A program made the position numbers and the translations under genes. This document shows positions 30,217-37,886 of a DNA stretch of 64,000 nt, in pieces. Positions within the stretch are counted from its first letter, which is position 1, and every line of letters begins with the position of its first letter. The notes beneath the pieces were generated by a model. The model worked only from the letters and a program-made list of their open reading frames with translations. It did not search any database and was not told the DNA's origin. The DNA comes from an uncultured Bacteroidales bacterium (GTDB taxonomy: Bacteria > Bacteroidota > Bacteroidia > Bacteroidales > F082). The stretch spans positions 64,525-128,524 of the forward strand of contig CAJOEP010000007.1 of assembly GCA_905233445.1 (NCBI GenBank), written 5' to 3'.

Positions 30217-31806
30217 CTATTTCCCCAGGATATTGTCGTATTCCCGCTTCGAATTAATCACCTCGACAGCCTTCTTAATCATCTTGTCTTCCTTCATAAC
30301 CACCTGATAGAACTTGTCGATATTCCATAAATCCTGGGCGATTATTCCCTTGAGTCTCAATTTAATCCACTCTTCAGAACGCTTATACTGCTCCTCATTC
30401 CATTCCACTTCCTTGTTTTCCGCCATCTTTCTAAAATCGTCCATCATAGCATCGGTTACGACGAATTTTTTGTTGTATTTCTCGAAGTCTGGATAATCTT
30501 TATTGAGCTGTTCCCTGTTCGCCAGAACATAGTCGATGCAGTAGCCGTTGAACACGTTTTTCCTTACCAGGTTGGTGAAAAGCTTTGTTGAATAAGAGGT
30601 GTCTAGCGGCATGAAGATGTCGGGCATGATACCGCCTCCGCCATACACCGTCCTTTTGTTTGTCAAGGTGTAATATTTAAGGGAATCGGCGAATTTGATA
30701 CTGTCGGCATGATAATATTCGCCGTGATCGAGACGTTTTGTCATCTCTTTGAAATATTCCTCCGAGCCTTCCTCATATGAGCGTTGGATACAACGTCCAG
30801 TCGGTGTGTAGTAACGTGCCGTGGTGAGCCGTATTTGTGCGCCGTCGGGCAGATTGAACGGCCTCTGCACCAGCCCCTTGCCGAACGAACGGCGTCCGAT
30901 GAGCACACCGCGATCCCAGTCCTGCACCGCACCAGACACTATCTCGCTCGCCGAAGCACTGCCTTCGTCAATAAGAACCACGAGACGGCCATCACAGAAA
31001 TCGCCCTTCCGGTCTGTCTCATAAACCATCTTCGGACTCTTCAAACCTTCAGTAAACACTACGGTTTTGTCCTCACCAAGAAACTCATTCCCGAGAGCAA
31101 AGGCTGTCTGGAGATAACCGCCTGAGTTGCCTCGCAAATCGAATATCAACGACTTCATGCCTTGCTTTTTCAGGTTTTTCAAGGCCTCGACGAACTCGTC
31201 ATCAGAGTGCTGGGCGAATTTGTCGAGTTTTATGTATCCGATTTTCTTGTCAACCATGAAATACGTGTTGATGCTGTTCAACGGAATCTTATCTCTAACG
31301 ACATCAAATTCAATGATTTCCGGGTCGTTACCGCGTTTTATGCCGAGTTTAACCCTTGTGCCTTTCTTGCCACGAAGATGCGACGTAACGTATTCATTAT
31401 TGACTTTTTTGCCGAACGCGTCTTCCCCATCGATGGTCACGATTCTGTCACCCGCCATGATGCCGACTTTCTCCGACGGACCGCCGGGAACGGCCGACAC
31501 AACAAGTATGGTGTCGCGCAACAGCTGGAACGTCACGCCAATGCCCTCGAAGTTGCCCACCAATTCCTCATTGGCTTTCTGCACATCCTTTGCCGCAATG
31601 TAGGCGCTATGAGGGTCAAGTGTTTTCAGCATCGCCACGATAGCCTCCTCCGTCAGCTTTGGCATGTCGGTGCTATCGACATAAAAATTCTCGATGAGAT
31701 ACATCGTTGTGGCTAGCTTCTGTGAAGTCTCCGACGGTTTCACCTTGTTCTGCGCTAAGCACAAAATGTTGGAAATCAATAATATAACTAAAAATAATCT
31801 TTTCAT
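30217..31806 (-). CDS. S41 family C-terminal processing protease (CtpA-like)
   Basis: A 529-residue exported protease: signal peptide in the first 18 residues (MKRLFLVILLISNILCLAQ), then a helical region. A PDZ domain follows (about 75-160, with GIGVTFQLLRDTILVVSAVPGG), then the S41 serine/lysine core. GNSGGYL forms the substrate cradle, DEGSASASEIV carries the nucleophile Ser, and SFGKGLVQ carries the general-base Lys. The C-terminal 150 residues are the charged tail common to Bacteroidota CtpA proteins. It likely trims exported or outer-membrane proteins in the periplasm. It lies upstream of the three surface protease genes on the same strand, but shared transcription is unproven. Confidence 0.9.
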   Translation of the reverse strand: MKRLFLVILLISNILCLAQNKVKPSETSQKLATTMYLIENFYVDSTDMPKLTEEAIVAMLKTLDPHSAYIAAKDVQKANEELVGNFEGIGVTFQLLRDTILVVSAVPGGPSEKVGIMAGDRIVTIDGEDAFGKKVNNEYVTSHLRGKKGTRVKLGIKRGNDPEIIEFDVVRDKIPLNSINTYFMVDKKIGYIKLDKFAQHSDDEFVEALKNLKKQGMKSLIFDLRGNSGGYLQTAFALGNEFLGEDKTVVFTEGLKSPKMVYETDRKGDFCDGRLVVLIDEGSASASEIVSGAVQDWDRGVLIGRRSFGKGLVQRPFNLPDGAQIRLTTARYYTPTGRCIQRSYEEGSEEYFKEMTKRLDHGEYYHADSIKFADSLKYYTLTNKRTVYGGGGIMPDIFMPLDTSYSTKLFTNLVRKNVFNGYCIDYVLANREQLNKDYPDFEKYNKKFVVTDAMMDDFRKMAENKEVEWNEEQYKRSEEWIKLRLKGIIAQDLWNIDKFYQVVMKEDKMIKKAVEVINSKREYDNILGK

Positions 31807-31825
31807 TTTTTTATTTTTTTATCCT

Positions 31826-31852
31826 GTACGGAAAAGGCATACCTTGTCCCTA
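31826..31852. repeat. Dispersed palindromic element, copy c
   Basis: GTACGGAAAAGG pairs with CCTTGTCCCTAC at 10 of 12 positions around CAT/A. On the minus strand its TAG (31852-31850) is the stop codon of tsaC. The inner part is the same subtype as copy d (AAGGCATGCCTT). Confidence 0.7.
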
Positions 31853-32419
31853 CGAGCGAACTACTTCAAACGAATTATCATCATTTATTCTAATTATCGT
31901 CGATGCCTTCGGCTTGACGATGTCGTCGTGATACAGGCTCACCACGTAATCGGCGGCATCCTTCATCTGCTCGGAAATGTCGTTGAAATTGGCAGGCGAC
32001 GGCTCGCCGCTCAGATTCGCCGATGTCGATGTTATCGGATGCCCGAGTCGCCGTATCACTTCCTTGCAGAACTCGTTAGTTGTCACACGGATGCAAACGC
32101 TGCCATCAGATGACAGGTTTTTGGCTAGTCCTTTTGACTCCTTATATATGATACTCAATGGGTTGCATGCCGACTTTATCAAATCGGCGGCTATAGGCGA
32201 CGGATTCTTCACATAATCATTCAGACGCTCTATTGAATCGACCAGGATTATCAATCCTTTGCCGGCGGGGCGGTTCTTTATTTTACAAATTTTGTCGATG
32301 GCTTTTGTGTTGGTGGCGTCACAGCCTATTCCCCAAATGGTATCGGTCGGGTAAATGAATACCTTGCCTTCCTTGAGCAGCTTCACGCAAATCTCGACTT
32401 CTTGTTCAAATGTGTTCAT
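31850..32419 (-). CDS. tsaC: L-threonylcarbamoyladenylate synthase (TsaC/Sua5/YrdC family)
   Basis: A 189-residue single-domain YrdC protein, the short TsaC form without the Sua5 C-terminal domain. Motifs: GKVFIYPTDTIWGIGCDA near the start, KNRPAGKGLIILV, and HPITSTSANLSGEPSP, the conserved ATP/threonine site. It makes threonylcarbamoyl-AMP from threonine, bicarbonate and ATP, the first step of t6A modification at position 37 of tRNAs reading ANN codons. It overlaps the upstream glycosyltransferase gene by 4 bases. The stop codon falls inside a dispersed palindrome. Confidence 0.92.
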   Translation of the reverse strand: MNTFEQEVEICVKLLKEGKVFIYPTDTIWGIGCDATNTKAIDKICKIKNRPAGKGLIILVDSIERLNDYVKNPSPIAADLIKSACNPLSIIYKESKGLAKNLSSDGSVCIRVTTNEFCKEVIRRLGHPITSTSANLSGEPSPANFNDISEQMKDAADYVVSLYHDDIVKPKASTIIRINDDNSFEVVRS

Positions 32420-33402
32420 AATCTATCTACAAGTTCTTTAATATCAATAAAATAGGCACAATTAAAATGTTCTTTCGGACATTTTTTGTATCCGTGCAAT
32501 CCGCAAGGACGGCATTTCAGGTTACGGTTTTCCTGCACCACCATCGAGTCTTCTGACAACGGTCCGAATCCGAAATCGGCAACCGTTGAGCAATAAATCG
32601 CCGTTGTAGGTGCGTTTTGCGAGCTGGCGAGATGCATCGGCGACGAGTCACAGACATAGTTCATTGCCGCGTCTTTCATCAGGGCCGCCGACTCCAAGAG
32701 ATTCAGCTGACCTGCAAGGCTCTCGATATGCTTGTCAGGCACATTGGCTATGATGCGGTCGCATAAGGCGATATCGTCTCTTCCGCCAAGGAGATAAACC
32801 TTCAGATCTTCGGGGACGAGACGTAAAAACTCCTCCCAGCGGTCCTCCGGAAACTGCTTGGTAAACCACAACGAGCATGGGGCTACGCAGATATATCTCT
32901 CTGATTTATAATGCTTTACCTTGTCAAATACACTCTCACTTGGATATAACGCCGGACGCATCGGTTTATTGTCGGTGATATGCTCAATAAGTCTTTGATT
33001 TCTATCGACTTCATGCACGCCTTTCACCCCTATTTCATGCTTTATTCTGTGCGTAAAGAGGCAGCTGAACGGGTTTTTGTTGAAGCCCGCCGTCTCCTTC
33101 GCCTTGCCGAAAGCAGTGATGAAACCAGTCGCCGCATAGCGTTGCACGTTGACTATCAAGTCGTAACGCTGTGCACGGATCTGTCGCCAAATGGAAAACA
33201 GATTGCCGTATTTGTGCTTTTTCTTATCCCAAACACACACCTTATTTATATAAGGATGGTCCGCAAAAAGGCTTTCATAGCCTTTTTTAATCAACATATC
33301 TATCAGACTGTCAGGGAAATACGCATGTAATTTCTCGCACACGGCAGTTGCAAGGATGACATCGCCAATGGATGCGGTTTGGATGACGAGAAACTTCTTC
33401 AT
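32416..33402 (-). CDS. Glycosyltransferase family 9 (heptosyltransferase-like)
   Basis: 328 residues from MKKFLVIQTASIGDVILATA, the GT9 opening with the glycine-rich GDVILATA loop. The start is the ATG at 33402; the three codons further upstream begin with TTG and would leave almost no leader after the predicted promoter. Two Rossmann-like halves are visible; the second has ICVAPCSLWFTKQFPEDRWEEF and later SPMHLASSQNAPTTAIYCST, the ADP-sugar site pattern of WaaC/WaaF relatives. It likely adds a sugar to lipopolysaccharide core. A C-terminal cluster CRPCGLHGYKKCPKEHFNC has four Cys, typical of Bacteroidota members. It is divergent from the vWA gene. Confidence 0.88.
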   Translation of the reverse strand: MKKFLVIQTASIGDVILATAVCEKLHAYFPDSLIDMLIKKGYESLFADHPYINKVCVWDKKKHKYGNLFSIWRQIRAQRYDLIVNVQRYAATGFITAFGKAKETAGFNKNPFSCLFTHRIKHEIGVKGVHEVDRNQRLIEHITDNKPMRPALYPSESVFDKVKHYKSERYICVAPCSLWFTKQFPEDRWEEFLRLVPEDLKVYLLGGRDDIALCDRIIANVPDKHIESLAGQLNLLESAALMKDAAMNYVCDSSPMHLASSQNAPTTAIYCSTVADFGFGPLSEDSMVVQENRNLKCRPCGLHGYKKCPKEHFNCAYFIDIKELVDRL

Positions 33403-33420
33403 AATTAACAAAACAAGCTA

Positions 33421-33451
33421 CAAAAATACTAATTTTTTTGTATTTTTGCAA
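33421..33451. promoter_or_regulatory. Divergent promoter pair between GT9 and the vWA gene
   Basis: TATTTTTG on the plus strand at 33441-33448 and TATTTTTG on the minus strand at 33428-33421 both match TAnnTTTG. For the minus promoter a TTG (33451-33449) is 20 bases upstream. The two core promoters overlap, so the divergent transcripts probably compete. Confidence 0.55.
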
Positions 33452-33466
33452 AAATTTTTCACAGAT

Positions 33467-35482
33467 ATGTTGATTTTGACGGCATTGGCAATCGGCTTGG
33501 TTTACGCTTCGCTGCTGTATCTTTTCTCGAAAAAATACAGCAAGTCGTTGACTGTGTTGCTTTTTGCGTTAAGAACGATTGTCGTCGCCACCGTGGTGAT
33601 GCTGTTTGTCAACCCGTACATCAAGCAGAAAACTTATAAAATCGAGAAACCGATAGTGATTTTGGCGCAAGATAATTCAGAATCTATTGTTTTGAGCAAA
33701 GATTCTGTTTTTTACAAGACGAATTATCCGAAACTTTTTGATTCTATTTGTAATTTGCTTGAAAAAAATCACGATGTGGAAACGGTTTTGTTTGGCGACC
33801 AGTACACCAACATTTCTAACGTCTTAAACACCATTTCGCGTCAGTATTACAAAAAGAATGTCGGTGCGGTCGTTCTTCTCTCCGATGGCATTGTAAATCA
33901 AGGAGTTAATCCAGAATTGAATATCGAAAACTATCCATTCCCGATTTATACCGTCACGCTCGGTGACACCATAGCGTATCCTTCGATGAGCATTCAGGAT
34001 GTGAAATACAACAAAACGGTGCAAGCCAATATGCTGTTTCCGCTTCGTGTGACCGCCAACGCGTTGAATTTCAAGGGTAAAGACATGAATGTCGTCGTTA
34101 AAATGGACGGCAACGAGGTTGAAAACGTAGTGGTGTCCGTGACATCGGACAGATTCTCGAAAACATTTGATTTCAATATCGATTCCGGTGATGAAGGCGT
34201 TAAACAGATTGATATTATTGTATCGCCTGTTGTAGAGACGTTTCCCGAAACGTCTCAATCGTCACAATCAAAATCACAACGTCGCAATTTCATCACCGTC
34301 ACCGACAAAAAATACCGTGTCCTGTGTATTGCCAAGGCACCGCATCCCGACATCGCCGCAATAAAATCGGCATTGGATGACCATTTTACGTTTGATGTTA
34401 TTTATTATGATAACGTTGTGGCAAATAATGATTTGCCCTTACAATATGATTTGTTGATTTTGCACAATACATTTATTCGGGCGAATAATGATTCGCCCCT
34501 ACCAACATTATCAATTGTTGGGAATGATTTTGACGCATTCAATACATCGCAAAACATTGTGAAAATAAAACGTGGCGCCGCAAACACCAACCTCGACGTG
34601 AGAGGCAGGTTTAACAACGCTTTCGGACTGTTCACGATATCGTCCGACATCAAAAACGAATTAAAATCATACCCGCCACTGGCGTTGCCGCATTGCGAAA
34701 TCACGTTCAATGGTCGTCACGATGACGCATTGCTGATGGATATCATGGACTTGGAAACGCCGAACCCGCTCCTCGCCTTCGCAACAGATAATGATGGCAA
34801 CAAACACGCATATATCTTCGGAACAGGCTGCTGGCGCTGGAAACTCTACGAATATTACCACCACAAAAACAACGACGGATTCAATGAAATCTTCAGCAAA
34901 ACGGTGAAATATCTCCTCACCGAGAAGGACAAGGAACTGACTGTCCACCACAAAGACAGCTATCTCAACACCGAAAACATCACGTTGACAGCGGAATTGA
35001 GAAATCCGAGCCGTGAATTGATCAACAAACCTGATTTGCACATTACAATTGATTGTAAAGACGTACGGCCGTACGTCTCTACATATGAATATGTTTTTTC
35101 AAAAGGCGAAAACAATTACAACCTGAACATCGGGATGTTGCCCGAAGGAATTTACAATTACCGCGCGCACACATCGTTCGGTGGCATTGATTACAACGCC
35201 AGCGGCACATTCACTGTGGAATCAATCGGCATCGAGGCACAGGATTTGACCGCCAACATCGAACGGATGCGCTCGTTGGCATTGCAGACAGGAGGAAAGC
35301 ATTACTATATCACTGATATTCAACACATTATAAAAGATTTAGAAAACGACGAACGCATCACGTCAATCGCCCGCGAAGAAACGCGCTACGATGACTTGAT
35401 AAATCTTAAATGGTTGTTTTTCAGCATCTTAGGACTTATATCAATTGAATGGTTATTAAGAAAAATATTTGGAATTTATTAA
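33467..35482 (+). CDS. Membrane-anchored vWA-domain protein carrying four in-frame palindromes
   Basis: 671 residues from MLILTALAIG at 33467; a longer frame from 33356 would overlap the divergent gene and the promoter. Two membrane helices (about residues 1-50) are followed by a von Willebrand A-like domain. Its MIDAS motif D69-N-S-E-S is intact, with GAVVLLSDGIVNQ further on. Next is a middle region of GATase-like character, then an Ig-like region and a C-terminal membrane helix near the end. This resembles conserved Bacteroidota membrane proteins of unknown function. Four DNA palindromes are embedded in frame, encoding residues about 256-264, 317-325, 337-345 and 530-539. The slyD gene starts 3 bases after the stop. 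Confidence 0.8.
   Translation: MLILTALAIGLVYASLLYLFSKKYSKSLTVLLFALRTIVVATVVMLFVNPYIKQKTYKIEKPIVILAQDNSESIVLSKDSVFYKTNYPKLFDSICNLLEKNHDVETVLFGDQYTNISNVLNTISRQYYKKNVGAVVLLSDGIVNQGVNPELNIENYPFPIYTVTLGDTIAYPSMSIQDVKYNKTVQANMLFPLRVTANALNFKGKDMNVVVKMDGNEVENVVVSVTSDRFSKTFDFNIDSGDEGVKQIDIIVSPVVETFPETSQSSQSKSQRRNFITVTDKKYRVLCIAKAPHPDIAAIKSALDDHFTFDVIYYDNVVANNDLPLQYDLLILHNTFIRANNDSPLPTLSIVGNDFDAFNTSQNIVKIKRGAANTNLDVRGRFNNAFGLFTISSDIKNELKSYPPLALPHCEITFNGRHDDALLMDIMDLETPNPLLAFATDNDGNKHAYIFGTGCWRWKLYEYYHHKNNDGFNEIFSKTVKYLLTEKDKELTVHHKDSYLNTENITLTAELRNPSRELINKPDLHITIDCKDVRPYVSTYEYVFSKGENNYNLNIGMLPEGIYNYRAHTSFGGIDYNASGTFTVESIGIEAQDLTANIERMRSLALQTGGKHYYITDIQHIIKDLENDERITSIAREETRYDDLINLKWLFFSILGLISIEWLLRKIFGIY
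34231..34258. repeat. Dispersed palindromic element, copy e (inside vWA CDS)
   Basis: TGTAGAGACGTTTC pairs with GAAACGTCTCAA around CC. The inner ten bases are perfect and the outer arm has drifted. It is translated as VETFPETSQ. Confidence 0.85.
34416..34443. repeat. Dispersed palindromic element, copy f (inside vWA CDS)
   Basis: GGCAAAT-AATG-ATTTGCC with degraded outer arms (TTGT / TTACA). It is translated as VANNDLPLQ. It is the same subtype as copies g and j (GCGAAT-AATG-ATTCGC). Confidence 0.85.
34478..34503. repeat. Dispersed palindromic element, copy g (inside vWA CDS)
   Basis: GGGCGAAT-AATG-ATTCGCCC followed by CTAC. It is exactly 60 bases (20 codons) after copy f and in the same reading phase, translated as RANNDSPLP. 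Confidence 0.88.
35054..35083. repeat. Dispersed palindromic element, copy h (inside vWA CDS)
   Basis: A 30-base palindrome: TGTAAAGACGTACGG pairs with CCGTACGTCTCTACA with a single mismatch. It is translated as CKDVRPYVST, in a different phase of the element from copies e, f and g. Confidence 0.9.
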
Positions 35483-35485
35483 ATT

Positions 35486-36013
35486 ATGAAAGTAGCTAAC
35501 AACACTTACGTAACGTTGACTTACACGTTGCACAACGACACGAAAGACGGTCCTGTCATCGACCAGGCCACGAAAGAGAAACCATTGGAGGCCATTTTCG
35601 GCCATGGCATGTTTCTGCCACGCTTTGAGGAATGTCTGCAAGGTCTTGAACCTGGCGACAAATACGGTTTCCACCTCACTCCTGCTGAAGGTTACGGCGA
35701 GTACAACCCCGATATGGTTTATACCGTAAAGAAAGACATGTTCATGGAAAACGGCCAGCTCAGCGAGCATTGCAAAGAAGGTAACACCTTGCAGTTCAAC
35801 ATCGGAAACGGAATCGTTCCTGGAAAGATCAAGAAAGTAAGCTTGGAGCTCGTTGAAATTGACTTCAACCATGAGTTGGCCGGTGTGCCACTCTATTTCG
35901 AGGGCGAGATTCTTGCCGTACGCGAGCTCAAAGAAGAGGATCTCGGAGGCGGTTGCAGTCATTGCGGCGGGGGTTGCGAAAGCTGCGATAGCGGTTGCGA
36001 CAGTTGCAAATAA
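35486..36013 (+). CDS. slyD: SlyD-like FKBP-type peptidyl-prolyl cis-trans isomerase
   Basis: A 175-residue protein with the SlyD layout. A split FKBP domain (residues 1-70 and 120-150, FGHGMFLPRFEECLQGL and DKYGFHLTPAEGYGEY) is interrupted by an insert-in-flap chaperone domain (about 70-120). The last 20 residues form a metal-binding tail with seven Cys and one His (GGGCSHCGGGCESCDSGC). In enteric bacteria SlyD folds proteins and delivers nickel to hydrogenase; a nickel or other metal role here is inferred. It starts 3 bases after the vWA gene and ends at a bidirectional terminator. Confidence 0.9.
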   Translation: MKVANNTYVTLTYTLHNDTKDGPVIDQATKEKPLEAIFGHGMFLPRFEECLQGLEPGDKYGFHLTPAEGYGEYNPDMVYTVKKDMFMENGQLSEHCKEGNTLQFNIGNGIVPGKIKKVSLELVEIDFNHELAGVPLYFEGEILAVRELKEEDLGGGCSHCGGGCESCDSGCDSCK

Positions 36014-36028
36014 GGTTTTCAGACAACA

Positions 36029-36061
36029 AAAAAAGCCGAGTCTCAACGACCCGGCTTTTTT
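36029..36061. terminator. Bidirectional terminator between slyD and the facing beta-barrel gene
   Basis: AAAAAAGCCGAG and CCCGGCTTTTTT pair (one mismatch) around a 9-10 base loop, with T runs on both strands. It serves convergent genes. Confidence 0.85.
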
Positions 36062-36080
36062 ATTTCAACTTCTTCTCAGA

Positions 36081-36758
36081 TTAGAATGTGTAAAAGAAAC
36101 CGATTGTGATAGGTGTTGCACCGTTGACACCGAGACCGAACTCGTTGATTTTCTGTGTCTGGTCTGTGCCAGCGCCATCGATATTCTTAGAAACGGTCTT
36201 TTGTGATGTGTAACCGAGGCTCAAAATGTTGAGTGTGCAGTTCATTGAAATGTTGTCTGTGAGCATGTATGCCATTCCAGGAACAACGCCGATACCGAAA
36301 TCGGTAGTCTTGTCACCATCCTGTGAAAGTGATGTGCCGCCCTGTTCAATAGTAATCTTTGGAGTGCTCATGATATATTCAATTCTTGCATCTGCATAGA
36401 ATTTGAAGTTGTCAATTTCTGCAAACACATAACGGAAATAAGGAGCGAAACCGAGATCTGTTGTCTTTGTTGTAACAGTTGCAGCAGGATCAAATGTATA
36501 ATCCTTCTGGGTCAACTTTGTAGAACCAAACAAAATGTCGAGACCGACACCCATGTTGTCATTGAACATGAAGCCAACTGATGGAGCGAAGGTGAATGTG
36601 AATGTCTTAGGAGCATCCTGAGTGAGTGATATTCCACCATTCTCCAACTTAACTGAACCACTCTGCGTGCTCAAGCCGAGGGTACCACCAATGAAGAACT
36701 GTGCGTTTGCGAACATAGCTGCTGCTACGAAAGCAATGGTAATAAATAATTTTTTCAT
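36081..36758 (-). CDS. Small outer-membrane beta-barrel protein
   Basis: A 225-residue protein with signal peptide (MKKLFITIAFVAAAMFANAQ). Alternating strands typical of an eight-stranded OmpW/OmpX-like barrel follow (FAPSVGFMFNDNMGVGLDI, APYFRYVFAEIDNFKFYADA), ending in FFYTF with a terminal aromatic. Function unknown. A long 5' spacer of about 210 bases precedes it and contains AT-rich repeats, a hairpin and a -7-like box at 36880-36887. Confidence 0.75.
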   Translation of the reverse strand: MKKLFITIAFVAAAMFANAQFFIGGTLGLSTQSGSVKLENGGISLTQDAPKTFTFTFAPSVGFMFNDNMGVGLDILFGSTKLTQKDYTFDPAATVTTKTTDLGFAPYFRYVFAEIDNFKFYADARIEYIMSTPKITIEQGGTSLSQDGDKTTDFGIGVVPGMAYMLTDNISMNCTLNILSLGYTSQKTVSKNIDGAGTDQTQKINEFGLGVNGATPITIGFFYTF

Positions 36759-36970
36759 TTTGTAAATAATTTTAATTACGCCTACTCTTTATGAGATTTT
36801 CGGCATCCTCTCTTATTCTTTATTTAAAATTTAAAAATTCAAAATTTAAAATTCATCAATAATAAAAGATAAATCACTGCAAAGATAAGTAATATATCTA
36901 TTGCAGTGACTTTTTTTTATCAACAGTAAAAATAGTTATCAACAATAGATATTGCCGATAAAACTATTTT
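36759..36970. other. Intergenic region with AT-rich repeats and two hairpins
   Basis: A run of TTTAAAATTTAAAAATTC repeats (about 36824-36855) is followed by an inverted repeat at 36875-36908 and the terminator at 36928-36971. No coding potential seen. Confidence 0.6.
36875..36908. promoter_or_regulatory. Inverted repeat enclosing a -7 promoter box
   Basis: CACTGCAAAGATA and TATCTATTGCAGTG are complementary apart from one extra base. The left arm, read on the minus strand, contains TATCTTTG (36887-36880), a TAnnTTTG box for the beta-barrel gene at 36758. The structure could be an operator, or a terminator for the gene upstream. Confidence 0.45.
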
Positions 36971-36971
36971 T
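36928..36971 (-). terminator. Stem-loop after the 277-residue beta-barrel gene
   Basis: AAAAATAGTT and AACTATTTTT are perfect 10-base arms around a 24-base loop that holds its own CAATA/TATTG pairing. It starts at the stop codon of the gene at 36971. Confidence 0.55.
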
Positions 36972-37804
36972 TAGAAGTGATATCCGACTCTTACTACGAG
37001 CTCTGAAGCTGAGATAGCGTTTTTGCCATTGAAGTTCTTATCGCTATAATATTTATCAGAATAATCAGTGCCGCCAAGCTCATAAGTACCGGTACCTTCA
37101 ATTTTAGCACTTCCGAGTGAATAGAAGTCAAGACCAATACTCATGCGGTTCCAGAGCATAACACCTGCGCCAACTTTGAATCCCAATGTGACTGCACTTT
37201 TGTATGTGATACCTTTTGTCTCCTCGATGGCTGTGACAGCTTCTCCATCAGGAAGCAACACAGTCATAGCTGTATTGAATTCTCTTTTCTTCTCATATCT
37301 TGAGATGAATCTGATGTTAGGACCAATACCTGCTTCTCCCCAGATACCAACGATGTGGTTGAAGTTGTGGAGATAATTCAAACCGAACAAAATTGGAATG
37401 TTCATGAATGATGGTCTAGTGTATTTAACATCTGAAACATAGTCTAAAACTTTAACTTCATTAATTGCATATTCATCCAAACAATTATCCAAAGCTGATT
37501 GGTTAAAGTTATAGATAAAATCGAAGCCGCCGAAAACGCCAAGACCTTCAACAGGAAGAGTGATTGTTACATCGAAACCAAGGCTGAAGCCCCAATCTGC
37601 GAAACCGTCTGTACCGTTAACTTCGGTAAGAGCCCATTTTGAGAGGTCACCCAATGGATATTCCAATGTTTTCTTAATTTCACCGCTACCCATGGCACCA
37701 AGTGGAGTTGCTTCGCCTAAATAAACGCCAAATCTGACTGGTTTCTGTGCGAAAGCGAAAACGCTAACAAGCATTAAAGCTAGTACTAAAGTAAATTTTT
37801 TCAT
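36971..37804 (-). CDS. Outer-membrane beta-barrel protein (PorT-like size)
   Basis: A 277-residue protein with signal peptide (MKKFTLVLALMLVSVFAFAQ). It has repeated amphipathic strands ending VVRVGYHF, with a terminal Phe. Motifs such as FMNIPILFGLNYLHNFNHIVGIWGEAGIGPN are of the type seen in the OMP_b-brl_2/PorT-like families. It could be a general porin or an assembly factor; PorT identity is not supported strongly enough to name. A TAATTTTG box (37845-37838) lies 34 bases upstream of the ATG. Confidence 0.75.
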   Translation of the reverse strand: MKKFTLVLALMLVSVFAFAQKPVRFGVYLGEATPLGAMGSGEIKKTLEYPLGDLSKWALTEVNGTDGFADWGFSLGFDVTITLPVEGLGVFGGFDFIYNFNQSALDNCLDEYAINEVKVLDYVSDVKYTRPSFMNIPILFGLNYLHNFNHIVGIWGEAGIGPNIRFISRYEKKREFNTAMTVLLPDGEAVTAIEETKGITYKSAVTLGFKVGAGVMLWNRMSIGLDFYSLGSAKIEGTGTYELGGTDYSDKYYSDKNFNGKNAISASELVVRVGYHF

Positions 37805-37886
37805 ATTGCTAATATTTTAAAATCATTTTCCGAATAGCAAAATTACACATTATTTTTTTACGTTCGACATTTATTTTCAAAAAACG

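Noticed and set aside
33356-33466. Longer N-terminus for the vWA protein
   Set aside because: The extension overlaps the GT9 gene and covers the divergent promoter. The segment has no signal or membrane logic, while MLILTALAIG at 33467 gives a normal membrane start.
34231-35083. Palindromes in the vWA gene as transcription terminators
   Set aside because: They lack T runs on the coding strand and lie inside an intact reading frame; the same arms also occur without terminator context.
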